Positions 56,142 through 64,000 of a stretch of 64,000 nucleotides of DNA are shown here, in pieces. Source of the stretch: Lusitaniella coriacea LEGE 07157 (GTDB taxonomy: Bacteria; Cyanobacteriota; Cyanobacteriia; Cyanobacteriales; Spirulinaceae); NCBI RefSeq assembly GCF_015207425.1, contig NZ_JADEWZ010000021.1, forward strand, positions 31,341-95,340, given 5' to 3'. The first letter of the stretch is position 1. Every line of letters begins with the position of its first letter. The notes below the pieces were generated by a model. That model saw only the letters and a program-made list of their open reading frames with translations. It did no database searches and had not been told where the DNA came from. The position numbers were made by a program, and so were the translations under genes.

Positions 56142-56639
56142 ATGGTCATTATTTTGATGGGTGTTTCCGGTTCTGGGAAAACCGCTGTGGGTCGTCAGTT
56201 GGCTCGCGAAATCGAGGGTATTTTTCAGGATGGGGATTGGTTTCATCCCTCTGCAAACATTGCTAAGATGCGCAGCGGTCAACCGTTAAACGATCGCGAT
56301 CGGTTATTGTGGTTAGAGATTTTGGGTAACGCGATCGGTTATTGGTCCCAGGAAGCAAAACCTTACATCATCGCTTGTTCTGCCCTAAAATCGGACTATC
56401 GCGCAGCGCTGCAAAGGGGACGACAAGGGATTTATTTTATCTACCTCAAAGGCTCTAAAACTTTGATTCAACAGCGCCTCACCACACGTACCAACCACTT
56501 TATGCCCGTTCGCCTCCTTGAGAGTCAATTTTCTACCCTTGAAGTTCCAGAAGACATTCCTGCTATTGATATTGCCCCAACAATCGATGAAATTGTTGCT
56601 AAAATTATCCCCCTAATCCAGCATTGGCAATCTCCTTAA
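56142..56639 (+). CDS. gntK: Gluconokinase
   Basis: The 165-residue kinase begins MVIILMGVSGSGKTAVGRQL with the P-loop at residues 7-15, then FQDGDWFHPSANIAKMRSGQ with the gluconate-binding signature, and CSALKSDYRAALQRG and KLKGSKTLIQQRL-like segments. It phosphorylates D-gluconate to 6-phosphogluconate, feeding the oxidative pentose phosphate or Entner-Doudoroff route. It follows the octamer array. No gluconate transporter is present. Confidence 0.9.
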   Translation: MVIILMGVSGSGKTAVGRQLAREIEGIFQDGDWFHPSANIAKMRSGQPLNDRDRLLWLEILGNAIGYWSQEAKPYIIACSALKSDYRAALQRGRQGIYFIYLKGSKTLIQQRLTTRTNHFMPVRLLESQFSTLEVPEDIPAIDIAPTIDEIVAKIIPLIQHWQSP

Positions 56640-56956
56640 GGGAGTGCTTAAACGTTTAAATCCATCAGTGCCTGACGGTAAGGCAGATGGCAGAAGAAGC
56701 AAATCTATGCCAATAGAGAAAGTGAGAAACTTGGCTATTGGGGAGTACATTAAGACTCTTGGAAGGAAGTTTCACCAAGAGTAGAAACGTGCTATTCTCG
56801 ATCGTTAGTAAGGGCGCGTAGCTCAGTGGATAGAGCACCAGATTCCGGTTCTGGGTGTCGGGGGTTCAAATCCCTCCGCGCTCGTAGTTCGTAGAATTGT
56901 CCAACCTAAACACGCCACATAAGATTGGGACTGAAGGCTGAATGCTTGCCATAACC
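56640..56956. other. Intergenic region with a dispersed repeat and a tRNA
   Basis: It contains a copy of the 'gcctgacggNaaggcag' element (56663-56732; also at 35588-35670) and the tRNA-Arg gene (56812-56884). The run GACTGAAGGCTGAATGCTTG at about 56927 is another short repeat. No protein gene is seen. Confidence 0.55.
56812..56884 (+). tRNA. tRNA-Arg (anticodon CCG)
   Basis: The 73-base sequence folds as a tRNA: acceptor GGGCGCG / CGCGCTC with one G-T pair, a D-arm with AGCTCAGTGGATAGAGC, an anticodon arm CCAGA-TTCCGGT-TCTGG with anticodon CCG, and a T-arm GGGGGTTCAAATCCCTC. CCA is not encoded. Anticodon CCG reads CGG arginine codons. Confidence 0.95.
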
Positions 56957-59900
56957 TCATAATCCGATCGCAATTTTATCAGCAATTCCCTCAATGTTCA
57001 GTTCGAGGCGAGGGTTGCGCTCTCCAAAGATGGCAACGCCTTGGTAGCCGCTTGCGGGTTCGCTGAAGATCAAACTGTCGCCATTGCGACTTTGTACGGT
57101 TGCAGAACCAATTTTGATTTGATGGAGTTGGGCATCAATGCGAATCTGCTGCTGGGTGAGGAAATCCGCAATTAAAACCTGCTGTACGTCAGTCATGACT
57201 TGAATGGAGAGATGGCGCACTTGGAAAACGAAGAGGTTGTCCCGCACGACGGTGACGGGAATTTCTGTGGGGAGTCCTGCCATTGGTAGGGTCGATTGGG
57301 TTTGAGGGCGCTGTTTGGGGGCGCTGGGGAAATGTAGGACGAGGGTATCGAGGTTAATGCCCCATCGATTGGCGTTCTCCTCTGCTTCTTCTTGAAAGAG
57401 GTCTGCTTGTTGCGGTTTTCCTTGCTGGCGGGTGGTTTGGGCTTGGCGCAGTTTGGTTGCCAGCCAACGATCGCGTGTAAAGGAAGAAACGGCGTTATTT
57501 TGGAAATATTTTGCGTAAAACTGCAAGGTTTCCCCAAAAGCGCCTACTTTTTCTAGGGCAATTCCCACGTGGGAGAGAAATAAGTGTTTTGCCCAAGGGG
57601 TTGGAAGAATTTGGGTTTTGAGGAAGTGGGTCAGGCGCTGGCGTTGGTCGATGGTTAAGGTTTCTGGGGTCAGGGTGGAATGGGAGAGTTCGTAGACTAG
57701 CCAATATTTTAAGCCCAGTTTTTCGGCTTCTGGATTGAGGAGAACCGATAAGTATTTATCCAACGCCGCGATCGCGTCCCTCCATTGTTGATGCTTCAGG
57801 TAGTGTTGTAGCAAGCGTTTGATAGCTTTGACGGTAAATCCCTGTTGGCTGGCTTGTTGAAAACAGGCTTGCACTTTTGAGGATTGGTTCAAGCGGCTGT
57901 ACACCATCAATGCTTTGAGAGATTGATTTTTCGCTTCCAATGCCGAGGCAATTGCCTGAAGCCATTGGGGATCGCGAGGGCGATTTTCCTGTTTCCAGCG
58001 ATTGAGAATAAAGTCGTACTGTTTGGCTTCTAATAGATGGTTCAGTCCGGTGGGAAGTCCTAAAAGATGGGCTTTTGCGAGGTGATATTCCACGGAGTTC
58101 GTCTTTTTAAATTGTTCCCAACAGTGAACCGCGCGATCGTAAATTTTCCCTTGATAAAAACACCGTCCTGCCCGTTCTCCCATGCCTTGATATTGCGCGA
58201 TCGCGAGATTGTAGAAAATTTTCCCCAAATATTGCCAATCCTGGGCATTTAAGGGGGGAGATTGCGCGATTAAACGATCGATATTGCGCCCGTAGGCGGC
58301 GATCGCGGTTTGCCATTGAGCGCTAAAATGCGTCTCGGCTAAGGATTGGTTCTGAATTTGGGTAACAAGGAATTGACTAAATCCTTGAAGTGTATTGAGC
58401 GTCTGTTGGGGTGCGGCGATGAATTGCACGAGGGGCAATTGCTCGCGAATCTGAGGGAATCGATCGCGCTCCTCTGGCGATAATTGAGCGTAGAGGTTCG
58501 AGAGTTCTTGCCAAGCCATTGCTTGCCAGAAACAATTCCACGCTTCTTGTGGGTTGTTATTTTGCAGGAATTGCCAACCCGCCGGTAAAAATTGTCCTTC
58601 AAATTTGAGCGCCCAGGCTTCGCACCCTTGCGCGTCGCGATCGCGCTGAAGCCGTTGATATGCCCCTTTTGCCCGCCTTAAAAGTTCTGGGTTTTCTGTC
58701 TCGATGCCTTGTCTTTCAAAGGTTTGCGCGATCGCGGCGAGATCGTGAGATTCCTCTAAATACAGCGTTTCGCGATCGCCCCTGGCAATCGCCTGAAGTT
58801 TCCCCTGCCATTTTTTCCGGCGTTCTGGGTTAGGGAAGCGTTGCAGGAAATCCCCTAAAGCGCGATCGTCCTCAGCCCGTTCCCACAATTGCCGATCCCC
58901 CCTTTCCGTATCGATCGCCCACAATCGCTCTGTCGCCCGACTGGTTGCCACGTAGAGCTTATTGAAGAAGTATTTACAGGCTTCAGAAGGTGTATCCTCC
59001 CCTTGCCAACAATCCCTCGGACAAGCGTCTCCAAACTTATAGAGAATGACCTGTTGAAACTCTAATCCTTTCGCCGCGATCGCGCTCAACACGTTCCAAG
59101 GGGATTTTCCCTCCCCATCTTGGGGCAATAAATGACTTAGAATCTCGTCTTTGCGAGCGTAATCAAACTCTCCGCCTTCGTCGCACGGCACGATAATAAT
59201 ATTATTTTGCAGCGCGCTATCCAGAGTTTCCGGGGCAATCCTCCCCTCTAAAATCAACTTTTTCGGCTCAAAATGTCCCAATTTCCGAGGCGTTTGCGGT
59301 TTGATGCGGTTGAGATCGAACAACACGCTGCGCCAAAGTTGAATGACATTATTTACCCCCACAATTGCCGGAATTGAGCGATAGTTGCACTCTAATTCGG
59401 CAAAATTCATCTTCAAGTTCAACTTTCCCGTGGGGGAGAGGGCGCTAATCACTTCATCGTAAAACGCCGCCTTGAGACTTTCCCAACGAAACCCGGTGGG
59501 ATTAAGGGTTTGCAGGGGATCGCCCGCAAAAGCAAAAGGCAAACATTCAACGTGATAGCGCTCTAGATCGTAATTGGAAAAGACCGACAAGCGCATAATG
59601 AGTTGTAACTCTAAGCGCGTGAAATCCTGGGCTTCGTCGCAGAAAATGGCGGTATATTCGGGGCGATAGCAATTGAGTTTGAGAACCGTGCGAATTAAAT
59701 CTTGATCGTCCCATAACCCTTCGGCTTTAGTCTGGCTTTCGTACCACCGCCAAACGGAGTGATAGAGTTTCTCGAACTCTTCAACGGATATGGTTTGTTC
59801 TTTTTTGGGAACTTCGCGATAGCCTTCAACATCCAAATACCGATCGCGCTCGTCTAAATGATAGCCTTTAATAAACGTGCGAATCCCTTGCCAGCAGCGC

Positions 59901-61234
59901 TCTGGAGACTCGTTGTGCCAATGGTTGCGCGCGAGCATTTGCCGAAAGCGATAAAAGGAAACATAGTTCGCATCTTTAAAGCGCGATCGCGCGTCTAGGG
60001 GGAGTAGAGATCGTAGAAATTGGCGAAACGACCGAAAAAATGGACTAATATCCGGCAGTTCGTCCGATTCTCCGCTTTGCTTTTGCGCCAAAAAACGATG
60101 ATGGGATGCCAGCAGTGCCATCACGCGATCGCGGGCAATTTTGAGCAAACGATCGTTGTATGCCAGAAAGAGGGGATGGGGCGTTGCTAAGAGTTCCTGT
60201 CCCTCTTCAGCAGCATAGCGCAAGTGGCGGTGACAATAGTCCGCAAAAAGATGAAACAGCATTGTGGATTTGCCGCTTCCCGCCTGTCCGTTCAAGAAAA
60301 GGGGAAGGGAGGCTTCGCTGGTGGAAACGTCGTGTAAAATCGCTTCCTCCTCCGCAGAGAGCGCCAAATTCGTACTATCTTCTCGCTCGATGAGCAGCCA
60401 ATTTTCTTCGTCTGCCAGGAGATAGCTGGGATAGGCGCGACGGGCTAAGGTTGTCAATCGATCGAGGGTAAAAGTGTGTTCCGTTTCCCCCTGTTCCCAA
60501 ATTGCCGCGATCGCGTCCTCGATCTCTGCTTCTGTGGGAGGATGGGCAAAAGGTGCCAAGAGAAAGAGAACGTGGCGTTCTGTTGCGTCTGATGTGACGA
60601 TGCAACTGTAGAGGAGAGAGCAATCCTCGGTTTGATAGAGACGAATCCCTTGCCATCGGGTGAGGTTGCCCAAATCCCCATTACTCGCTAACTGCTCCAC
60701 CGCGCTATAGTAAGCTTTCCAGTTATTTTGAATCTGCGGCGTGGCAAATTGCATCAGCCAGAGTTCGCTTTCATAAATTAAGCTGCCGCGCGTGTCGATA
60801 CTCCAATCCGGACGCTTTAACCACGGGAGTAATTCAACGCTGAGGGAAGGCGGTGTAGGTTGTGGAGGTTTGGAATTGGTCGCTTTGTGGTCTTGCAGCC
60901 ATTGCTGGAGTTGGGGAGAGGAAATTTGAGTTTCGAGTCGGCGAGCGGCAAAATCCGCGCGATCGCGTAAAAAGTCCCCGTAGGCGCGATCGCCCCTTCT
61001 GAAAATTGCTAACCAACAGAGAATCCGATCCTTGCCAATTCGTCGAACCCGCGCAATGAGGCGTAAATTTCCTTCTTTTCGCTTGAGATAGGGATAGACG
61101 CGCTCGAAACGAGCAAACACCTGTTCGAGGGTCATCTCCTCCAAATCCGCGCACAAACTCTGAAAATGGTCGGTGGATAAACCGCTTTGCTTCTCTAATT
61201 CCTCATTGAAAGCGGGGGTTCGATAAACGTACAT
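56957..61234 (-). CDS. Large UvrD/TRANK1-like superfamily 1 helicase with RelE-like N-terminus
   Basis: The 1425-residue protein has a helicase core at about residues 300-790: Walker A GQAGSGKST (about 314-322), Walker B AIFCDEAQDF (about 530), NYRS in LECNYRSIPAIVG, and motif VI YVATSRATERLWAID (about 760). GLEFQQVILYKF matches the UvrD/PcrA motif before it. The first 95 residues (YRTPAFNEELEKQSGLSTDH, LRLIARVRRIGKDRILCWLA) resemble a RelE/ParE toxin-like fold. The last 630 residues are mostly helical, TPR-like, ending in a beta-rich domain. TRANK1-type proteins show the same helicase kind; the role is unknown, with DNA repair or defence plausible. Confidence 0.82.
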   Translation of the reverse strand: MYVYRTPAFNEELEKQSGLSTDHFQSLCADLEEMTLEQVFARFERVYPYLKRKEGNLRLIARVRRIGKDRILCWLAIFRRGDRAYGDFLRDRADFAARRLETQISSPQLQQWLQDHKATNSKPPQPTPPSLSVELLPWLKRPDWSIDTRGSLIYESELWLMQFATPQIQNNWKAYYSAVEQLASNGDLGNLTRWQGIRLYQTEDCSLLYSCIVTSDATERHVLFLLAPFAHPPTEAEIEDAIAAIWEQGETEHTFTLDRLTTLARRAYPSYLLADEENWLLIEREDSTNLALSAEEEAILHDVSTSEASLPLFLNGQAGSGKSTMLFHLFADYCHRHLRYAAEEGQELLATPHPLFLAYNDRLLKIARDRVMALLASHHRFLAQKQSGESDELPDISPFFRSFRQFLRSLLPLDARSRFKDANYVSFYRFRQMLARNHWHNESPERCWQGIRTFIKGYHLDERDRYLDVEGYREVPKKEQTISVEEFEKLYHSVWRWYESQTKAEGLWDDQDLIRTVLKLNCYRPEYTAIFCDEAQDFTRLELQLIMRLSVFSNYDLERYHVECLPFAFAGDPLQTLNPTGFRWESLKAAFYDEVISALSPTGKLNLKMNFAELECNYRSIPAIVGVNNVIQLWRSVLFDLNRIKPQTPRKLGHFEPKKLILEGRIAPETLDSALQNNIIIVPCDEGGEFDYARKDEILSHLLPQDGEGKSPWNVLSAIAAKGLEFQQVILYKFGDACPRDCWQGEDTPSEACKYFFNKLYVATSRATERLWAIDTERGDRQLWERAEDDRALGDFLQRFPNPERRKKWQGKLQAIARGDRETLYLEESHDLAAIAQTFERQGIETENPELLRRAKGAYQRLQRDRDAQGCEAWALKFEGQFLPAGWQFLQNNNPQEAWNCFWQAMAWQELSNLYAQLSPEERDRFPQIREQLPLVQFIAAPQQTLNTLQGFSQFLVTQIQNQSLAETHFSAQWQTAIAAYGRNIDRLIAQSPPLNAQDWQYLGKIFYNLAIAQYQGMGERAGRCFYQGKIYDRAVHCWEQFKKTNSVEYHLAKAHLLGLPTGLNHLLEAKQYDFILNRWKQENRPRDPQWLQAIASALEAKNQSLKALMVYSRLNQSSKVQACFQQASQQGFTVKAIKRLLQHYLKHQQWRDAIAALDKYLSVLLNPEAEKLGLKYWLVYELSHSTLTPETLTIDQRQRLTHFLKTQILPTPWAKHLFLSHVGIALEKVGAFGETLQFYAKYFQNNAVSSFTRDRWLATKLRQAQTTRQQGKPQQADLFQEEAEENANRWGINLDTLVLHFPSAPKQRPQTQSTLPMAGLPTEIPVTVVRDNLFVFQVRHLSIQVMTDVQQVLIADFLTQQQIRIDAQLHQIKIGSATVQSRNGDSLIFSEPASGYQGVAIFGERNPRLELNIEGIADKIAIGL

Positions 61235-61310
61235 TCAGACGAATCCTGTGGTTGCATACTGCTCTTTCTCTATTGTGATTGACGCATCCGGAATTGACAT
61301 TCAGAGTTCA

Positions 61311-61331
61311 GAATTACGCTTAATGTGTATT
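61311..61331 (+). repeat. Dispersed 3'-end motif, copy 11
   Basis: GAATTACGCTTAATGTGTAT, opposite in direction to the neighbouring minus-strand genes and next to the CCCTTGCTAGG block, as at 4.8 and 25.1 kb. Confidence 0.5.
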
Positions 61332-61395
61332 GCCTGAAACCCTTGCTAGGACAAGAGAATAGGGAAGAGTAAGAAGAAGTTACCGCAGAGGCTGG
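61332..61395. repeat. Dispersed repeat, third copy of the CCCTTGCTAGG family
   Basis: CTGAAACCCTTGCTAGGAC, a GAATAGGGAA run and GAGTAAGAAGAAGTTACCGC match the block at 4796-4865. It is preceded here by the 3'-end motif in plus orientation. Confidence 0.6.
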
Positions 61396-61549
61396 GGGAG
61401 CTTTCTTGAGGAAACGGCACTTCGACACGCTCAGTGACCGGGGGACACGGAGACACGGAGAGAGGGGGGAGCTGAGGGAGCTGGGGAAGCTGAGAGAGAT
61501 GCTGTTATGGCTACAGCTATAGTAAGGTTTCGCTGAATGCTTACAATTT

Positions 61550-62749
61550 TTACCGATTGACCGGAAATGCTTGGGGACGAACCTTAAGAATCACAGTTTT
61601 ATTCACTCGCAACACTTTAACTACCAAAACTTTCCCAATCTGACTGCGCTCGACTTCCTGTTGAACGTCTGCGGTTTTTTGGACTGCTTTTCCGCCAACA
61701 GATTGGATGATGTCCCCCGGCTGGAATCCTGCTTTCGCCGCCGGAGATTCCGGCACAATTCGCACGACAACGACTCCGCGATCGCTCGTTAATTTGAATT
61801 GGGAATTACTGTTTTGATTGATCTCATCCTTCAACTCAGCATTGAGATCGAGCATTTGCACGCCGAGAAATGGATGATCCACTCGTCCTTTGCTGAAGAG
61901 TTGTTGGGCAACTCGTTCGGCAGTTTCAATGGGAATGGCAAACCCCAATCCTTGCGCGTCAGCTCGAATGGCAGTGTTGATCCCCACCACTTCCCCATTG
62001 GCATTGAGAAGGGGTCCTCCGGAGTTACCAGGGTTAATCGCCGCATCGGTTTGAATGAAACTCACTCGCTTGTCGGGAACGCCAACCTGATTGCTAGAGC
62101 GACCCAGAGCGCTGATAATGCCTACGGTGACCGTATTATCCAACCCTAAAGGATTGCCGATCGCGATCGCCCATTCTCCCGGAATCAACCCTTCGGAATT
62201 TCCCAATTTAACTGTGGGTAAATCTTTCGCTTCGATCTTAATCGCCGCCACATCCGTCACTTCGTCCGCGCCAACCACCCGACCGTCCAACTTCCGACCA
62301 TCTTTCAGCGTTACGGTTACGGTATCCGACCCTTCCACCACGTGGGCATTGGTAATTAAGCGTCCATCAGCACTCAAAATAAAACCCGATCCCGTACCAT
62401 TTTGCACCCGCTTTTGGGCTGGAGGAGCTTCTTCCCCAAAGAATCGCCGGAAAAAGGGCTGTCCCAACGGATCGGTCAGTTCCTTAGACACTGTTCGCGA
62501 CGCATCAATTCGCACCACCGCAGGGCCCACTTTTTGAGCCGCTTCCGCAATAAAGTTAATGCGCGTTTCCGGAGCGGGAGAGGGAATTGGTTTGGGGATT
62601 TGCGCTTGCAAGGCGGCCGGAACCACTGGAGGATATTCAAGGGCAGGCTTTTGCTCGGAAGTGAGATGGCGACTCCCCATCACTCCCGCACTGCCACCAA
62701 GAATCAAAAAGCACAGATATACGCCAAGTTGCTTTATGGATATACTCAT
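61550..62749 (-). CDS. HtrA/DegP-family serine protease
   Basis: The 399-residue protein has an N-terminal membrane anchor or signal (residues 8-26). Its trypsin-like domain has catalytic His in NAHVVEG (about residue 133), Asp in VTDVAAIKI (about 162) and Ser in NPGNSGGPLL (about 241). One PDZ domain follows (GVVVVRIVPESPAAKAGFQP, about 320-390). This is the cyanobacterial HtrA/HhoA/HhoB group, which handles damaged envelope or thylakoid proteins. Which of the three paralogues cannot be decided. The neighbouring spermidine-synthase-like gene lies upstream on the same strand after 149 bases. Confidence 0.92.
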   Translation of the reverse strand: MSISIKQLGVYLCFLILGGSAGVMGSRHLTSEQKPALEYPPVVPAALQAQIPKPIPSPAPETRINFIAEAAQKVGPAVVRIDASRTVSKELTDPLGQPFFRRFFGEEAPPAQKRVQNGTGSGFILSADGRLITNAHVVEGSDTVTVTLKDGRKLDGRVVGADEVTDVAAIKIEAKDLPTVKLGNSEGLIPGEWAIAIGNPLGLDNTVTVGIISALGRSSNQVGVPDKRVSFIQTDAAINPGNSGGPLLNANGEVVGINTAIRADAQGLGFAIPIETAERVAQQLFSKGRVDHPFLGVQMLDLNAELKDEINQNSNSQFKLTSDRGVVVVRIVPESPAAKAGFQPGDIIQSVGGKAVQKTADVQQEVERSQIGKVLVVKVLRVNKTVILKVRPQAFPVNR

Positions 62750-62898
62750 TACTCCAAGGGTGAGGACGATCGCGCGACTACATTATTTCCACTGTAATCT
62801 AAAAAAGTACCGATTAAAGGAGAAAGTTGTGATTTCGATCGTTGCTTTTTTTGCTCTTAGACCCATTCAAATTTTCCAAACCCTCTCCCCTTCATCCT

Positions 62899-63843
62899 TT
62901 AAGCGTTGGCAATGCCCTTCCCAAAGAACTTCGGTGGCTCTTTTAGAGTATAAATTTTAGAGGTTTCCGCGATCGCGCGCCGCACGTGACCGGGAGTTTG
63001 CAACAATCCCAAATAAGTAATTCCATCCAGGAAACGCAGTCCTCCGGTCGTTTTTTCCGCCAATAGGCGATCGATCGCGTCGGGGTCGGGTCTAGTATCA
63101 ATGGGTTCAGTCGAACACAGGGCAAATCCCCAAGCAACAGAATAGGTGGGAACCGCAGAACAGTAGGATGCGACGTGGGGAAACACCGTCCTCAGCGTCT
63201 TAACCAAACGCGCGTGGAGTTTCAATTCTGCGGGAGACGTGGGCCCCGCCTGAACCACTAAATAGCCTCCCGGCGCGAGAATTGATTGAATTTGTTGAAA
63301 ATACTCCTGAGTAAACAACTGAAAGGAAGGGCCCTCCTCAATGGGGTCTGAGAGGTCGGAAATGACAATATCCCACTTTTCCTGAGTCGTGTCCAAAACA
63401 TTGAGCGCATCCCCAATCACCAACTCCACACGAGGATCGTCAAAAGCATTTTGGTGCATCTCTCCTAAATGGGTTTTGCACGCTTGCACCACTTCCCCGT
63501 CAATATCCACCATCATCACTCGTTCGATGGTCTTCCAACGCAGAATCTCTCGTAGCGTTGCACCTTCTCCACCTCCGAGGACTAAGGCACTTTTCGGCGC
63601 TTGGTGACAAATCAAAGCAGGCTGAACCAAGGGTTCGTGGTACAAAAACTCATCTCCCGTACAAGACTGCCATTTCCCATCAAGAACTAACGCTTTCCCA
63701 TAGGCACCCGTTTCCACAATATACATCTCTTGGTAGGGGGTTTTTTGGTACGCCAGAATCTTGGTAATGCCGTGTTCGTAAACGTCCCACGGGGTAATGT
63801 ATTCCTTAATCCACAAATCTGCTTTAACTTCACTTCCAGCCAT
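62899..63843 (-). CDS. Aminopropyltransferase (spermidine/thermospermine synthase family)
   Basis: The 314-residue protein has the SAM-binding motif LVLGGGEGATLREILRWKTI (about residues 87-106), then VMMVDIDGEVVQACK and the aspartate in ISDLSDPIEEGPS. The substrate-binding part LVLDGKWQSCTGDEFLYHE and the GGGEG form of the SAM motif (instead of GGGDGG) match the ACL5/thermospermine synthase type more than classical spermidine synthase. The enzyme transfers an aminopropyl group from decarboxylated SAM to a polyamine. The length is normal (about 300-330). The other polyamine genes are not in this window. Confidence 0.88.
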   Translation of the reverse strand: MAGSEVKADLWIKEYITPWDVYEHGITKILAYQKTPYQEMYIVETGAYGKALVLDGKWQSCTGDEFLYHEPLVQPALICHQAPKSALVLGGGEGATLREILRWKTIERVMMVDIDGEVVQACKTHLGEMHQNAFDDPRVELVIGDALNVLDTTQEKWDIVISDLSDPIEEGPSFQLFTQEYFQQIQSILAPGGYLVVQAGPTSPAELKLHARLVKTLRTVFPHVASYCSAVPTYSVAWGFALCSTEPIDTRPDPDAIDRLLAEKTTGGLRFLDGITYLGLLQTPGHVRRAIAETSKIYTLKEPPKFFGKGIANA

Positions 63844-64000
63844 TAAATTCTCTCCTGTTGCAGAATGATTCCTGAGTCACGCAGACCAGTATCTATCTTA
63901 GAGGAGGAGAGAACTTGAAAGCGCGATCGCGCGGTTTTGTGCGTTGAGAGCGACGCGGAGAGGGGGAGACGGGAGGGGGAGAAGCAGGGGTGCAGGGGAA

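Larger units (their letters stand above)
61235..61549. other. Intergenic region with three repeat families
   Basis: It holds the 3'-end motif at 61311-61331, the CCCTTGCTAGG block (61332-61395), and a module shared with 35803-35857 (TTTCTTGAGGAAACGGCACT, then CTTCGACACGCTCAGTGACC) with three octamer units. No gene is present. Confidence 0.55.

Overview
The window is a piece of a cyanobacterial chromosome. Evidence from the sequence: the HIP1-type octamer GCGATCGC is very frequent, and there are clade-typical genes: an IsiA/Pcb-type chlorophyll antenna protein, a Ycf51 homologue, a Psb35-like PSII assembly protein, a DUF2949 protein, a DUF928 + CHASE2-cyclase pair and two HpsE-like glycosyltransferases. 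The gene content and the load of short intergenic repeats suggest a filamentous or colonial, polysaccharide-producing lineage. I cannot name the genus from sequence alone.

Layout. 1-2.7 kb: start of carB (cut by the window edge), a TPR protein and a sucrase/ferredoxin-like protein. 3.4-9.1 kb: a cell-wall amidase-glucosaminidase, then four glycosyltransferases (one GT4, three GT2, two of these translationally coupled HpsE-like paralogues). 9.3-16.3 kb: ClpB, CysC, a Usp-like protein coupled to an SLC13 anion transporter, and a UDP-glucuronate 4-epimerase-like enzyme. 16.5-25.9 kb: a dynamin-like GTPase, a small lipoprotein with a strong terminator, a Rieske oxygenase of the pheophorbide a oxygenase class, an orphan ABC ATPase, DUF2949, a phospholipase-D protein carrying an EF-hand loop, and Psb35-like and small conserved proteins. 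26.1-31.4 kb: Uma2 nuclease, secreted leucine-rich-repeat protein and a second dynamin-like GTPase in a row, followed by a frameshifted LRR remnant and a coiled-coil protein built from 168-bp tandem repeats. 31.5-38.4 kb: PhzF, UreF with a short Crp/Fnr regulator, IsiA, a small lipoprotein, Ycf51 and an iron-type alcohol dehydrogenase. 38.6-43.6 kb: a polysaccharide export ABC pair, a sugar epimerase, and HddC-like and HddA-like heptose enzymes. 43.6-54.2 kb: adenylate cyclase with CHASE2, DUF928, sugar permease, MATE pump, SPFH lipoprotein, MetK and a PEP-CTERM-like protein. 54.2-64 kb: rhodanese and divergent LuxR regulator, a 20-copy octamer array, gluconokinase, tRNA-Arg(CCG), a 1425-residue UvrD/TRANK1-like helicase, an HtrA protease and an aminopropyltransferase of the thermospermine-synthase type.

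How genes work together. The glycosyltransferases, epimerases, heptose enzymes and ABC export pair point to extracellular or cell-surface polysaccharide synthesis. IsiA, Psb35-like and Ycf51 belong to photosynthesis. CysC, SLC13 and the rhodanese touch sulfur metabolism. The less ordinary parts are the LRR-dynamin gene pair, the large helicase with a RelE/ParE-like N-terminus, the EF-hand phospholipase-D protein and several families of dispersed intergenic repeats. One of these is an approximately 20-bp motif found at least eleven times, mostly just after stop codons.
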